A stretch of DNA of 64,000 bases from the NCBI RefSeq assembly GCF_900172235.1, contig NZ_FWFQ01000012.1, positions 46,939 to 110,938 of the forward strand. The letters run 5' to 3'. The stretch comes from Pseudoruegeria aquimaris. GTDB lineage: Bacteria > Pseudomonadota > Alphaproteobacteria > Rhodobacterales > Rhodobacteraceae. Of the stretch, positions 49,991 to 59,206 are shown piece by piece (the stretch's first letter is position 1; each line of letters begins with the position of its first letter). A program made the translations under genes and the position numbers. The notes beneath the pieces were generated by a model that had not been told where the DNA came from, did not search any database, and saw only the letters and a list, made by a program, of their open reading frames with translations.

Positions 49991-51948
49991 ATGATCAAGC
50001 ACGTCCTGACCCTCTGCGTGGCCATCGCCGCGCTGGTGGCAAGCCTCGTGGCCGCCCCGGCCCAGCCCGCCACCATCGAAACGATCCTTGCCGAACACGA
50101 GGCGATCATCGCCAAGGGCTCCCGCAAGACGATCGAACCCGCCATCGACGCCTTGAAGACCAGCGGCCTTCCGGAGGCCCAGGCCATCCTCGAGAAATGG
50201 CAGGCCAAGGAGCTCTGGCAGCGCAAGGCGGACAAGCGTTTCTTCACCGCCGAGAAACAGGAGGACGGCAGCTACCGCCTCTTCGATCCCACCACCGGCG
50301 CCGAAGCGGGAAGCGCCGAGAAGAAGGCGCTCAAGCAGATCAAGCCCAACGCGGGCGTGCGCGGGCTGATCGGGGCGGCCCTGGTGCAGTTCCAACTCAT
50401 GGACCCGGACCCGGAAAGGCGCCGCGCCGCGCTCACCGCGATCGAACGCGATCCGGAAGCCAGCCACCTCGCCGCCCTGCGCGGCGCCATCGACGGCGAG
50501 ACCGATCCGGCGATCAAGGCCCATAAGCAGACGCTGGAGCGCCTTCTCACCATCCGCTTCGGCGCAAGCGAGGCCGAGCGCGTGGCCGCCATCGAAAGCT
50601 TCGCCGGCGATCTCTCCGTCGGCGCCCGCGCCGCGCTGAACCCGATCCTCGCCACCCGCCGCATCGCCTCCGCCACGCCGGTCGAAGGCAACATCGCCGC
50701 CACGCTCACGCCGGGCAGCGCCGCCCTGCCCGAGGCCGAGGCCTATGCGCTCCTGGTCTCCGAAGGGCTCGCCCCCGCCGCGCCGACCCGCGAAGAGATC
50801 CGCGCAGCCCTCGCCGAAAACATCACCGAAGGCCGCGTCGCCGGCGTCCCCGTGGCCAGGCTCGACACGGACGAAGCGCGCGCGCCTACGCCGGCCTCGC
50901 CGCGCAGGGCCTCGTGCCCCCGCTCGTCACCGAGGCCGACAAGGCCGAAGCGCTCGCAAGGCACCGCTTTTACGACATCTACGAAGAGCCCTCCGCCGCC
51001 GTCACGCGGGCCGCCGAGGAAACCCTCGCCGGCATCAACGCAAGGGTCGGAGTGAACCAGGCGCTTGATCTCGGGCTGGACGCGCTCTCGCTGGCCTCGA
51101 TCTACTTCCTCGCCGCCATCGGCCTGGCCATCACCTTCGGCGTGATGGGCGTGATCAACATGGCCCATGGCGAGTTCATCATGATGGGCGCCTACACTGG
51201 CTACGTGGTGCAGCAGGTCGTGCCCGACTACACGCTTTCCATCATCATCGCCCTGCCGCTCGCCTTCGCCGTCACCTTCGCCGCCGGCGTGGCGATGGAG
51301 CGGCTGGTGATCCGCCACCTCTACCACCGCCCGCTGGAAACGCTGCTCGCGACCTTCGGCATCTCCGTGGCACTGCAGCAGATCGCCAAGAACATCTTCG
51401 GCACCCAGGCCCGCCCGCTCACCTCCCCGGCCTGGCTCGACGGCGCCTGGGTGCTCAACGACGTGGTCTCCATCAGCTACATCCGCATCGCCATCTTCGT
51501 GCTGGCGCTGATCTTCCTCACCCTGCTGCTCTTCGTGCTGAACCGAACGCGGCTCGGGCTCGAAGTGCGCGCCGTCACCCAGAACCCGCGCATGGCCGCC
51601 TCCATGGGCATCAACCCCGACCGCATCAACATGCTCACCTTCGGGCTGGGCTCCGGCATCGCCGGCATCGCGGGCGTCGCCATCGGGCTCTTCGCGAAGG
51701 TCACCAGCGAGTTGGGCTCCGACTACATCGTGCAGAGCTTCATGACGGTCGTCGTCGGTGGCGTCGGCAACATCTGGGGCACGCTCGCAGGCGCCACGCT
51801 GATCGGCTTCCTGCAGAAGGGCATCGAGTTCTTCAACCCGTCGAACACGCTGGCCGCCCAGACCTACATGATCATCTTCATCATCATTTTCATCCAGTTC
51901 CGCCCCCGAGGGATCATCGCTCTCAAGGGCCGCGCGGCGGGAGACTGA
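49991..51948 (+). pseudogene. urtB: urea ABC transporter permease UrtB, interrupted by a frameshift
   Basis: Membrane permease of the urea importer. The long N-terminal region (signal-like start MIKHVLTLCVAIAALVASLVAA, then a helical domain) reads in one frame to about LDTDEAR near 50881. Homology then continues one frame over as AYAGLAAQGLVPPLVTEADKAEALARHRFYDIYEEP and the whole membrane domain. One base is missing near 50882, probably a G lost from GG after a GC repeat; restoring it gives 652 aa. The membrane part is intact with no other damage, so assembly error or a very recent mutation are the options. A separate start at 50914 has no obvious ribosome site. Confidence 0.88.
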
Positions 51949-51954
51949 CCATGC
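51890..51954 (+). repeat. tandem repeat copy 1: 3' end of urtB
   Basis: 65 nt covering the last urtB codons (QFRPRGIIALKGRAAGD, stop) and the following CCATGC. Matched by 52049-52113 with five differences. Confidence 0.85.
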
Positions 51955-52048
51955 CGTGCCCTTCCCGAACCGCCGTGTCCGCCTTCGCTTGCGCTCAGCC
52001 GTTCGCACGGGGCAAGGCTCCCCCGGAGCCTCGCCTGATCCGTGCTCA

Positions 52049-52113
52049 TCATCCAGTTCCGCCCCCGAGGGATCATCGCCCTCAAAGGCCGCACGGCAGG
52101 AGATTGACCATGC
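52049..52113 (+). repeat. tandem repeat copy 2: degenerate urtB 3' end
   Basis: 60 of 65 positions match copy 1. In the urtB frame four of five differences are silent and one changes Ala to Thr (RTAGD), the pattern expected of a tail from a functional but diverged urtB rather than random drift. Confidence 0.85.
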
Positions 52114-52135
52114 ACTCCATGCCCAGCACCACCCC

Positions 52136-52188
52136 ACTTTGTTCCAGAAATATCCCGGGGGGTCGCGGGGGGCTGGCCCCCCGCGCCT
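52136..52188. repeat. dispersed GC-rich repeat, copy C
   Basis: CTTTGTTCCAGAAATATCCC core, then a CGCGGGGGGC-TG-GCCCCCCGCG hairpin (52164-52185), lying 20 nt before urtC. The hairpin would sit just upstream of the urtC ribosome site and may reduce read-through. Confidence 0.7.
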
Positions 52189-52207
52189 TCCCCACGGAGC
52201 GCCACCC

Positions 52208-53380
52208 ATGAAACGGTCTTTCATCGCGAACAACCCGTCCGTCCTGATCTTCATCGCCTGCCTCGGCCTCTTCACCCTGGGCGTCACGCTCATGAGCGAG
52301 GCCTTCGGCACCGCCGTGATCTCCACCAGTTTCGTGAAGACGCTGGGCAAGACGCTCTGCCTCTGCCTCGTCGCCATCGCGATGGATCTCGTCTGGGGCT
52401 ACTGCGGCATTCTCAGCCTCGGCCATTTCGCCTTCTTCGGGCTGGGCGGCTACATGATCGGCATGTGGCTGATGTATGCGCGCACCGAGCAGATCGTGGT
52501 GGCCTCGCTGGCCAACGCCGAGATCCCGCCCACCGCGCAGGAGGTGACGGACGCCATCGGCAACCAGATCTTCGGCGTCGTGGGGGGCAGCGATTTCCCC
52601 GCGATCTGGGCTTTCGCCGACAGCCTCGCGATCCAGCTTGCGCTGGTGGTGCTGGTGCCCGGCCTGCTGGCGCTCGTCTTCGGCTGGCTCGCCTTCCGCT
52701 CGCGCGTCACCGGCGTCTATCTCTCGATCCTCACCCAGGCCATGACGCTGGCGCTCTCGCTCTACCTGTTCCAGAACGATTCCGGCCTGCGCGGAAACAA
52801 CGGGCTTTCGGGCCTGCAGAACATCCCCGGCGCCGAGGCCATCCCGCAGTCGGAGATCTCGATCTACTTCTTCTGGGCCTCCGCGCTCGCGTTGCTTCTG
52901 GGCTACCTGCTGGCGGCCTGGGTGGTGTCGGGCAAGTTCGGCTCCGTAGTGCGCGGCATCCGCGACGATGAGGCCCGCGTGCGCTTCCTCGGCTACTCGG
53001 TGGAGGGCTACAAGCTCTTCGTCTTCACCCTCACCGCCGTGATCGCCGGCATCGCCGGCGCGCTCTACTACCCGCAGGCCGGCATCATCAACCCGGCCGA
53101 GATCGCACCCATCGCCTCGATCTACCTCGCGGTCTGGGTCGCCATCGGAGGGCGCGGGCGGCTCTACGGCGCCGTCATCGGCGCGGCCACCGTCTCGCTG
53201 CTGTCGAGCTGGTTCACCGGCGGGCAGGCGCCCAGCATCAACCTCGGCTTCTACACCATCGACTGGGTGGACTGGTGGCTCGTGCTCTTGGGCTTCTCCT
53301 TCGTGCTCGTCACGCTTTTTGCGCCCAAGGGCATCGGCGGGCTGTTTGACTACCTCGTGCGCAAGGGAGATGCGAAATGA
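52208..53380 (+). CDS. urtC: urea ABC transporter permease UrtC
   Basis: 390 aa, LivM-like permease with many hydrophobic spans. The conserved GYCGILSLGHFAFFGLGGYMIGMWLM near residue 67 and NGLSGLQNIPG near 200 are typical of UrtC. RDDEARVRFLGYSVEGYKLFVFTLTAVIAGIAGALY near 258 is the ATPase-docking region. ATG 52208 follows GGAG. Its end overlaps urtD by 4 nt (ATGA). Confidence 0.95.
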   Translation: MKRSFIANNPSVLIFIACLGLFTLGVTLMSEAFGTAVISTSFVKTLGKTLCLCLVAIAMDLVWGYCGILSLGHFAFFGLGGYMIGMWLMYARTEQIVVASLANAEIPPTAQEVTDAIGNQIFGVVGGSDFPAIWAFADSLAIQLALVVLVPGLLALVFGWLAFRSRVTGVYLSILTQAMTLALSLYLFQNDSGLRGNNGLSGLQNIPGAEAIPQSEISIYFFWASALALLLGYLLAAWVVSGKFGSVVRGIRDDEARVRFLGYSVEGYKLFVFTLTAVIAGIAGALYYPQAGIINPAEIAPIASIYLAVWVAIGGRGRLYGAVIGAATVSLLSSWFTGGQAPSINLGFYTIDWVDWWLVLLGFSFVLVTLFAPKGIGGLFDYLVRKGDAK

Positions 53381-54117
53381 GCGCGCTTCTCGAAGTCTCC
53401 GGCGTCTCCGTCTCCTTCGACGGCTTCAAGGCGATCAACAACCTCTCCTTCCAGATCGGCCCGGCCGAGCTGCGCGCGGTGATCGGGCCAAACGGCGCCG
53501 GCAAGACGACCTTCATGGACATCGTGACCGGCAAGACGCGGCCCGATGAAGGCAGCGTGCTCTGGGGCGAGAAGAGCCAGAACCTCCTGAAGATGAGCGA
53601 AGCCAGGATCGCGCAGGCCGGGGTGGGCCGGAAATTCCAGCGCCCCACGGTCTTCGAAGATCAGAGCGTTTTCGACAACCTGCTGATGGCGCTCAAGAAC
53701 GAGCGCGGCCCGCTGGAGGTGCTGTTCTACAAACGCAGCCGCGCCGATGACGCCAGGGTCGAGGCGCTGGCGGAGGAAATCGGCCTGGCCGACCAGCTGC
53801 ACCGCACCTCGGGCGAGCTTTCGCACGGGCAGAAGCAATGGCTCGAAATCGGCATGTTGCTGGCGCAGGAACCGCGCCTTCTGCTTGTCGATGAACCCGC
53901 CGCCGGCATGACCCTGGCGGAGCGCGAACACACCACCGACCTGCTGCGCGAGGCCGCCAAAACCCGCGCCGTCGTCGTGGTGGAGCACGACATGGAGTTC
54001 GTGCGCCGGCTGGGGTGCAAGGTCACCGTCCTGCACGAAGGCTCGGTTCTGGCCGAGGGCTCGATCGATCACGTCACCCAAGATCCGCAAGTGATCGAAG
54101 TCTACCTGGGGCGCTAA
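53377..54117 (+). CDS. urtD: urea ABC transporter ATP-binding protein UrtD
   Basis: 246 aa, LivG-like ATPase. Walker A GPNGAGKTT near residue 36, signature LSHGQKQW near 148 (the SHGQKQW form is UrtD-like), Walker B LLLVDEPAAGM and H-loop VVEHDMEF. Overlaps urtC by 4 nt and precedes urtE by 3 nt. Confidence 0.95.
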   Translation: MSALLEVSGVSVSFDGFKAINNLSFQIGPAELRAVIGPNGAGKTTFMDIVTGKTRPDEGSVLWGEKSQNLLKMSEARIAQAGVGRKFQRPTVFEDQSVFDNLLMALKNERGPLEVLFYKRSRADDARVEALAEEIGLADQLHRTSGELSHGQKQWLEIGMLLAQEPRLLLVDEPAAGMTLAEREHTTDLLREAAKTRAVVVVEHDMEFVRRLGCKVTVLHEGSVLAEGSIDHVTQDPQVIEVYLGR

Positions 54118-54120
54118 GAC

Positions 54121-54816
54121 ATGCTGCAAACCAAAGATCTCACCCTGCATTATTCCGGCTCCCAGATCCTCTACGGGATCGACATGGCCGCCGAGCGCGG
54201 GCAGGTGACCTGCGTGATGGGCACCAACGGCGTCGGGAAAACCAGCCTGCTGAAGGCGCTGTCGGGCACGCACCACCGCTCCGGTGGCAGCTACACGCTG
54301 GATGGCGAGGCGATCGCCAAGCCCCCGGCCCATGCGCTGGCGCGCAAGGGGGTGGCCTACGTGCCGCAGGGCCGCGACATCTTCCCACTGATGACGGTGC
54401 GCGAGAACCTCGAAACCGGCTTCGCCTGCCTGCCCCGCGAAGAACGCTTCGTGCCCGAGCAGATCTTCGAGCTGTTCCCGGTGCTCAAGGAGATGGAAGG
54501 CCGCCGGGGCGGCGATCTCTCCGGCGGGCAGCAGCAGCAGCTCGCCATCGGCCGCGCCCTGATCGCCCAGCCCAAGCTTTTGCTGCTCGACGAGCCCACC
54601 GAGGGCATCCAGCCCAACATCATCCAGCAGATCGGCCGGGTGATCGAATACCTGCGCGACGAGGGCAAGATGGCGATCGTGCTAGTAGAGCAATACTTCG
54701 AATTCGCCTACGGGCTGGCCGACGAGTTCTTCGTGCTCACCCGTGGCGCGGTCTCTCTCTCAGGCTCCAAGGCGAGCCTCACGAAGGAAGAGGTCATGGC
54801 CTCGGTCTCCGTCTAG
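54121..54816 (+). CDS. urtE: urea ABC transporter ATP-binding protein UrtE
   Basis: 231 aa, LivF-like ATPase. Walker A GTNGVGKTS near residue 35, Q-loop VPQGRDIFPLMTVRENLETG, signature LSGGQQQQ near 136, Walker B LLLLDEPTEGIQPNI and LVEQYFEFA. Completes the urtABCDE importer. Unlike many operons of this type, no urease gene follows in the window. Confidence 0.95.
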   Translation: MLQTKDLTLHYSGSQILYGIDMAAERGQVTCVMGTNGVGKTSLLKALSGTHHRSGGSYTLDGEAIAKPPAHALARKGVAYVPQGRDIFPLMTVRENLETGFACLPREERFVPEQIFELFPVLKEMEGRRGGDLSGGQQQQLAIGRALIAQPKLLLLDEPTEGIQPNIIQQIGRVIEYLRDEGKMAIVLVEQYFEFAYGLADEFFVLTRGAVSLSGSKASLTKEEVMASVSV

Positions 54817-54993
54817 GACTGCAAGAACGCTTGGCGGCAACGCCGGATTCCCGCACTCGGGGCAAAGCTCCCGCCCGATGCCTGCGGGCGGGGACTGCCC
54901 GGCGGCGCCACCGGGCGACATGTTTCCGTCCAACCCTCTGGCCAATCCGAATGTGATGGGAAATAGTCGCTCCGCATGAAGGGGAGGGCCGCG

Positions 54994-56373
54994 ATGACAC
55001 TGGTCGAGGATCTGCACGCCGCATTGGGCGCGAAGGGCGTTCTGACGGGGCGCGACGCCGCGCCCTACGGCGAGGACTGGACGGGCAAATACAAGACGCA
55101 GCCGCTGGCCGTGGCCCGCCCGGCGAGCACCGAGGAGGTTTCGCAGGTGATGCGGATCGCCGCCCGCCACGGCGCTGCCGTGGTGCCCCTCTCCGGGCGC
55201 ACCGGCCTCGTGGGCGGCGGCGCGGCCGAGGGCGCCCTCGTGCTGTCGCTCGAACGGATGAACCGCGTGCGCGAGATCCGCCCCGCCGCAAGGCTCGCGG
55301 TGGTGGAGGCCGGGGTGATCCTCTCGGCCCTGCATGCCGCCACCGAGCCCCATGGTCTCACCTTCCCAATGACTTTCGGCGCGAAGGACAGCGCCATGCT
55401 GGGCGGGCTGATGTCCACCAACGCGGGCGGCTCCAACGTGCTGCGCTACGGCAATACCCGCGCGCTGGTGCTGGGGATCGAGGTGGTGCTGCCCGATGGC
55501 CGCGTGCTCGATGCCATGAGCGAGCTGCACAAGGACAATTCCGGCTACGATCTGAAGGATCTCTTCATCGGCGCGGAGGGCACGCTCGGCGTGATCACCG
55601 CCGCGGTGGTGAAACTGGTTGAGCTTCCCGCCCACAGGGGCACCGCCTTCGTGGGGCTCGATCGTCTGGACGCGGCGCTGGATCTGCTCAACCGGCTCCA
55701 ATCCGTGACCGGCGGCGCGGTGGAAGCCTTCGAATACATGCCCGAGGGCTACATGGCGCTCCACCGCAAGCTCTTCCCCGAGGCGCAGCCGCCGCTCGCC
55801 GATCTGCACCCGGTGCAGATCCTCGTCGAGGTCGGCGCGGCCACCAAAGATGTGCCGGAGAAGATGACGGAGGTGCTGGCCGCGATGCTGGAGGACGGCA
55901 GCCTGAGCGATGCGGCCATCGCCCAGAACGCCGCCCAGCGCGCCGCCTTCTGGAAGGTGCGTGAAAGCGCGGCGGAGCTGGCCTTCCACTGCCGCCCCTT
56001 CGTGGACAGCGACATCTCGGTGCCGGTGGACAAGGTCGCCGCCTTCCTTGAGGCCTACGAGGCCCGTTTCCCCGAGATCGACCCCGGCGCCGAGGCGCTC
56101 GTGGTCTCGCACCTGGGCGACGGCAACATCCACCACACGATCTGGCCCAAGCGGCAGGATCCCGAGGTGCTCGATGCCCTGCGGGCGCTGGTGGAAGAGA
56201 TCGTGGGCGAGCTGCGCGGCAGTTTCTCGGCCGAACATGGCATCGGCCATTCCAAGCAGGCGACGATGGCCCGGCGCAAGGATCCGGTGGCGGTGAGCGT
56301 GATGCGCGCGATCAAATCCGCGCTGGACCCGGACGACCGGATGAACCCCGGCAAGGTGCTGCCGCCTCTGTAG
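54994..56373 (+). CDS. FAD-binding oxidoreductase, D-lactate/glycolate dehydrogenase (GlcD) type
   Basis: 459 aa of the VAO flavoprotein family oxidising a D-2-hydroxy acid. The FAD-binding domain shows VVPLSGRTGLVGGGAAEG near residue 62 and GGLMSTNAGGSNVLRYGNTR near 136. The C-terminal substrate/cap domain shows SHLGDGNIHHTIW near 370 and SAEHGIGHSKQ near 412, with metal-ligand His. GGGGAGGG precedes ATG 54994; ATG 54976 is an alternative. D-lactate, glycolate and D-2-hydroxyglutarate are all possible substrates. It stands 177 nt after urtE and is probably a separate unit. Confidence 0.85.
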   Translation: MTLVEDLHAALGAKGVLTGRDAAPYGEDWTGKYKTQPLAVARPASTEEVSQVMRIAARHGAAVVPLSGRTGLVGGGAAEGALVLSLERMNRVREIRPAARLAVVEAGVILSALHAATEPHGLTFPMTFGAKDSAMLGGLMSTNAGGSNVLRYGNTRALVLGIEVVLPDGRVLDAMSELHKDNSGYDLKDLFIGAEGTLGVITAAVVKLVELPAHRGTAFVGLDRLDAALDLLNRLQSVTGGAVEAFEYMPEGYMALHRKLFPEAQPPLADLHPVQILVEVGAATKDVPEKMTEVLAAMLEDGSLSDAAIAQNAAQRAAFWKVRESAAELAFHCRPFVDSDISVPVDKVAAFLEAYEARFPEIDPGAEALVVSHLGDGNIHHTIWPKRQDPEVLDALRALVEEIVGELRGSFSAEHGIGHSKQATMARRKDPVAVSVMRAIKSALDPDDRMNPGKVLPPL

Positions 56374-56417
56374 GGCGGTCCGGCGCGCGCGCAACTCCGG
56401 CAGGCAGGTCTGACGCC

Positions 56418-57827
56418 TCAGGCCGGGCCGTTCACCACGCAGACGCCGTTGCGGGCGATGATGCGCTTGCAGGCGAGATCGGCCTTGCCCTCGCTCAGCC
56501 CCCGGAACTGCGCCTCGAAGCCCTTGCGGGATTTCACCACGGTGCGCTGTGCCCCTTCGAGCGTGTCGATCTCGTCCAGCGCGGTGCGCAACAGCGCCTT
56601 CTCGGCCATGTATTGCGAACTGTAGAGGCCCACCGTCACGCTGTAGCGCTTCTCGCCGTTCAGCGTCGCACGGGAGATCACCCTCTGCACGTTGTCGAAC
56701 AGGCGGCCTTCCGGCTTCACCGAGGCCAGGGTGACTTCCTCCGGCCGTGTCACCGGCGTGATGGCGACCGTCGGGGCGCCCTCTTCCGCATCGAGGCGGG
56801 ATTCGTCGTAGGTGGCCTCCTGCGCCTCCTGCACGGCCTGCTCGATGTCGCTCTTCAGCGCCAGCAGCACCGGATCGGCGGTCGCGCCCGGGCGCGGCAT
56901 GGGCCGCAGGCTCGTCTTGACCGCCGTCACCTTGCGCTCGATCACCCCACCGGCATCGGCCAGCGCGTAGTTCGGGCCGGAGGGCTTGCGGGTCGGCGCG
57001 TTGGAAGGCGCCTTGCGGAAGCCCAGGTCCAGCAGTTCCGCCACCCGCGCGTTGCGCGTGGCGGTGGAGCGGCCGCCGAAGACGGTGGCGATGATGCGCT
57101 CGTTGCCGCGCTCGGCGGAGGCCACGAGGTTGAACCCGGCGGCGCGGGTGTAGCCCGTCTTGATCCCGTCGGCGCCCTTGTAGGCGGCGAGGAAGCGGCG
57201 GTTGGTGTTGTTCACCGTCTTGATCCCGGCATCGGTGGAGCGGCGGGAGAAGAGATTGTAGTATTGCGGGTAGTCGTAGAAGAGATGGCGCCCCAGCGTC
57301 GTCATGTCCCGCGCGGTGGAGAGGTGGCCCTCTTCGGTGAGCCCGTGGGCGTTCTTGAAGGTGGTGCGCGTCATGCCCAGCGCCTTGGCCGTGCGGTTCA
57401 TGCGGCGGGCGAAGGCGGCCTCGCTGCCCTCGATGGCCTCGCCGATGGCGGTGGCGGCGTCATTGGCGGATTTGACCGCCGCCGCCCGCACGAGGTATCG
57501 CAGCTTGATCTTCTGTCCGGCCCGCAGCCCGAGCTTGGAGGGCGGCTCGGAAGCGGCCTTGGACGAGATCCGAACCATCGTATCCATCGTGATCTCGCCG
57601 TTCTTCACGGCTTCGAACGCGATGTAGAGCGTCATCATCTTCGTCAGAGAGGCCGGATGCAGCCGGGTATCGGCGTTCTCGGAGTGCAGCACCTCCCCCG
57701 TGCGCGCATCGATCACCATGTCCGCGTAGGGTGCGGCGAGGGCCACGATCGGGGCCGTCAGCACAACCCAGAAGAGTGCCAATGCAAGGGAGTACCTACG
57801 GAAATTCCGCTCGAGACGCTGTCCCAC
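56418..57827 (-). CDS. D-alanyl-D-alanine carboxypeptidase with C-terminal SPOR domain
   Basis: Penicillin-binding protein 5/6-type enzyme that trims the terminal D-Ala from peptidoglycan stems. 469 aa. Signal peptide 1-32; the active-site serine is in SLTK (S60, K63), SAN near 119 and KTG near 224. After the catalytic domain (to about 280) a linker leads to a C-terminal SPOR domain (about 390-469; RYSVTVGLYSSQYMAEKALL), which would direct it to the division septum. It is the second SPOR protein of the window. Convergent with the FAD-oxidoreductase gene, 44 nt apart. Confidence 0.93.
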   Translation of the reverse strand: MGQRLERNFRRYSLALALFWVVLTAPIVALAAPYADMVIDARTGEVLHSENADTRLHPASLTKMMTLYIAFEAVKNGEITMDTMVRISSKAASEPPSKLGLRAGQKIKLRYLVRAAAVKSANDAATAIGEAIEGSEAAFARRMNRTAKALGMTRTTFKNAHGLTEEGHLSTARDMTTLGRHLFYDYPQYYNLFSRRSTDAGIKTVNNTNRRFLAAYKGADGIKTGYTRAAGFNLVASAERGNERIIATVFGGRSTATRNARVAELLDLGFRKAPSNAPTRKPSGPNYALADAGGVIERKVTAVKTSLRPMPRPGATADPVLLALKSDIEQAVQEAQEATYDESRLDAEEGAPTVAITPVTRPEEVTLASVKPEGRLFDNVQRVISRATLNGEKRYSVTVGLYSSQYMAEKALLRTALDEIDTLEGAQRTVVKSRKGFEAQFRGLSEGKADLACKRIIARNGVCVVNGPA

Positions 57828-58039
57828 GTCGTTTGCCTCTCAACTGCCTCAAACCGCCGTGTTTTCACGGTCGGCCTTTTTATCCTTGGTTGAACCGTAA
57901 CATAGGCCGGGAGATGCGGAAACCCATTTGTTTCTTGGCAGTTGCGCCTGTTGTCAACGCGCATTTCCAAAATCTGGGGGCGCGGTGCCAACCACCCCCA
58001 AGATGTTCCGGGCGCGCCCCGAACGCCGCGCCGAAATCT

Positions 58040-58738
58040 CTAAAAAGACTGTATCAAATCCGGCAACAATCCAAGGCGCTCGATCTCCCGGAAGCGGGGG
58101 TGGCCCTCCGGCGTGTCGCCATGCTCGTAGACCCAGGTCAGCGGATGGGGCACGTAGACACCCCACGCACCTGCCGCCAGCGCCGGCAGAACGTCCGAAC
58201 GCAGCGAATTGCCTACCATCACCGCCCGTGACGCCCCCTCGCCGTGGCGCGCGAAGATCTCCCTGTAGGTCGCCTCCGTCTTGTCCGATACGATCTCCAC
58301 CCCGTCGAACAGCTCCCCCAGCCCCGACTGCGCCAGCTTGCGTTCCTGGTCCAGCAGATCGCCCTTGGTGATGAGCAGCAGCCGGTGGCTGTCCGCAAGC
58401 GCCTCGACGGCCTCCCGGGCATCAGGCAGAAGGTGGATCGGATGGCGCAGCATCTCCTGCCCAGCGGCGATCAGTTCGCGCACCACGCTGCCCGGCACGC
58501 GATCCTCCGTGACGTCCAGCGCGGTTTCGATCATGGAGAGAACGAAGCCCTTGATGCCGAAGCCGTAGTGGCCGAGGTTGCGCCGCTCCGCCTCCAGCAG
58601 CCGGGCCTCCAGATCGGCCGGGTCGGCGAAATCCTTCAGCAGAAGCGCGAATCGTTGCTGGGTCAGCCGAAAGAACTGCTCGTTCTGCCAGAGCGTGTCG
58701 TCGGCGTCGAAGGCCACGGTTGTGGGTTTTTCAAGCAT
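58040..58738 (-). CDS. HAD-family hydrolase
   Basis: 232 aa phosphatase-type HAD protein. Motif I is AFDADDTLWQNE (two Asp), motif II LLITKG, motif III K in SDKTEATYREIF and motif IV VMVGNSLRSDVLPA. Substrate unknown. The ATG at 58738 is preferred because motif I then lies at residue 10, as usual; a TTG at 58819 would add 27 residues. It is divergent from clpS. Confidence 0.85.
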   Translation of the reverse strand: MLEKPTTVAFDADDTLWQNEQFFRLTQQRFALLLKDFADPADLEARLLEAERRNLGHYGFGIKGFVLSMIETALDVTEDRVPGSVVRELIAAGQEMLRHPIHLLPDAREAVEALADSHRLLLITKGDLLDQERKLAQSGLGELFDGVEIVSDKTEATYREIFARHGEGASRAVMVGNSLRSDVLPALAAGAWGVYVPHPLTWVYEHGDTPEGHPRFREIERLGLLPDLIQSF

Positions 58739-58841
58739 CTTCAAGGCATTGGCGGCCAGAGTCGGCCTGCCCTCTTTTCTCTGACGAAGAAGCGCATATA
58801 TTGTCGCCTCTGAGGCCAAACCGGAAGCTGCTTTGCATCAT

Positions 58842-59186
58842 ATGTCCAAACAAACGCCCTTCTTGATGTCCGACAAGAACGATCAGGGTGACGGCGATAC
58901 TGGCGTGCTGACGAAAACACGCAGCAAGACGGCCCGGCCGCCCTTGTACAAGGTTCTGCTGCTCAACGACGATTACACCCCGATGGAATTCGTCGTCCAC
59001 GTGCTGGAACGTTTCTTCGGCCTGAGCCACCAGCAGAGCTTCGAAATCATGCTGACCGTGCACAAGAAGGGTGTTGCCGTCGTCGGGGTTTTCTCGCACG
59101 AGATCGCCGAAACCAAGGTGACGCAGGTGATGGATTACGCCCGTCGCCACCAGCATCCCCTGCAATGCACCATGGAAAAGGAGTAG
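58842..59186 (+). CDS. clpS: ATP-dependent Clp protease adaptor ClpS
   Basis: Binds N-degron substrates and hands them to ClpA for degradation by ClpAP. 114 aa. [27 protein letters not shown] is the core ClpS motif, with the binding-pocket NDDYTPM, and the C-terminus ends [12 protein letters not shown]. Family members vary in N-terminal length; ATG 58842 has a distant GGAAG, and ATG 58866 would give 106 aa. clpA is not adjacent; an rRNA methyltransferase gene follows after 20 nt. Confidence 0.95.
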   Translation: MSKQTPFLMSDKNDQGDGDTGVLTKTRSKTARPPLYKVLLLNDDYTPMEFVVHVLERFFGLSHQQSFEIMLTVHKKGVAVVGVFSHEIAETKVTQVMDYARRHQHPLQCTMEKE

Positions 59187-59206
59187 CGGGCCCGGCCCCG
59201 CCGCCC

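Larger units (their letters stand above)
51955..52207 (+). other. urtB-urtC spacer formed by a partial urtB duplication and a GC-rich repeat
   Basis: Other genes of this operon are 0-3 nt apart, but 259 nt separate urtB from urtC. The spacer contains 94 nt of unassigned sequence, a second copy of the urtB 3' end (52049-52113) and a dispersed repeat (52136-52188). No credible gene is present. Confidence 0.75.
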
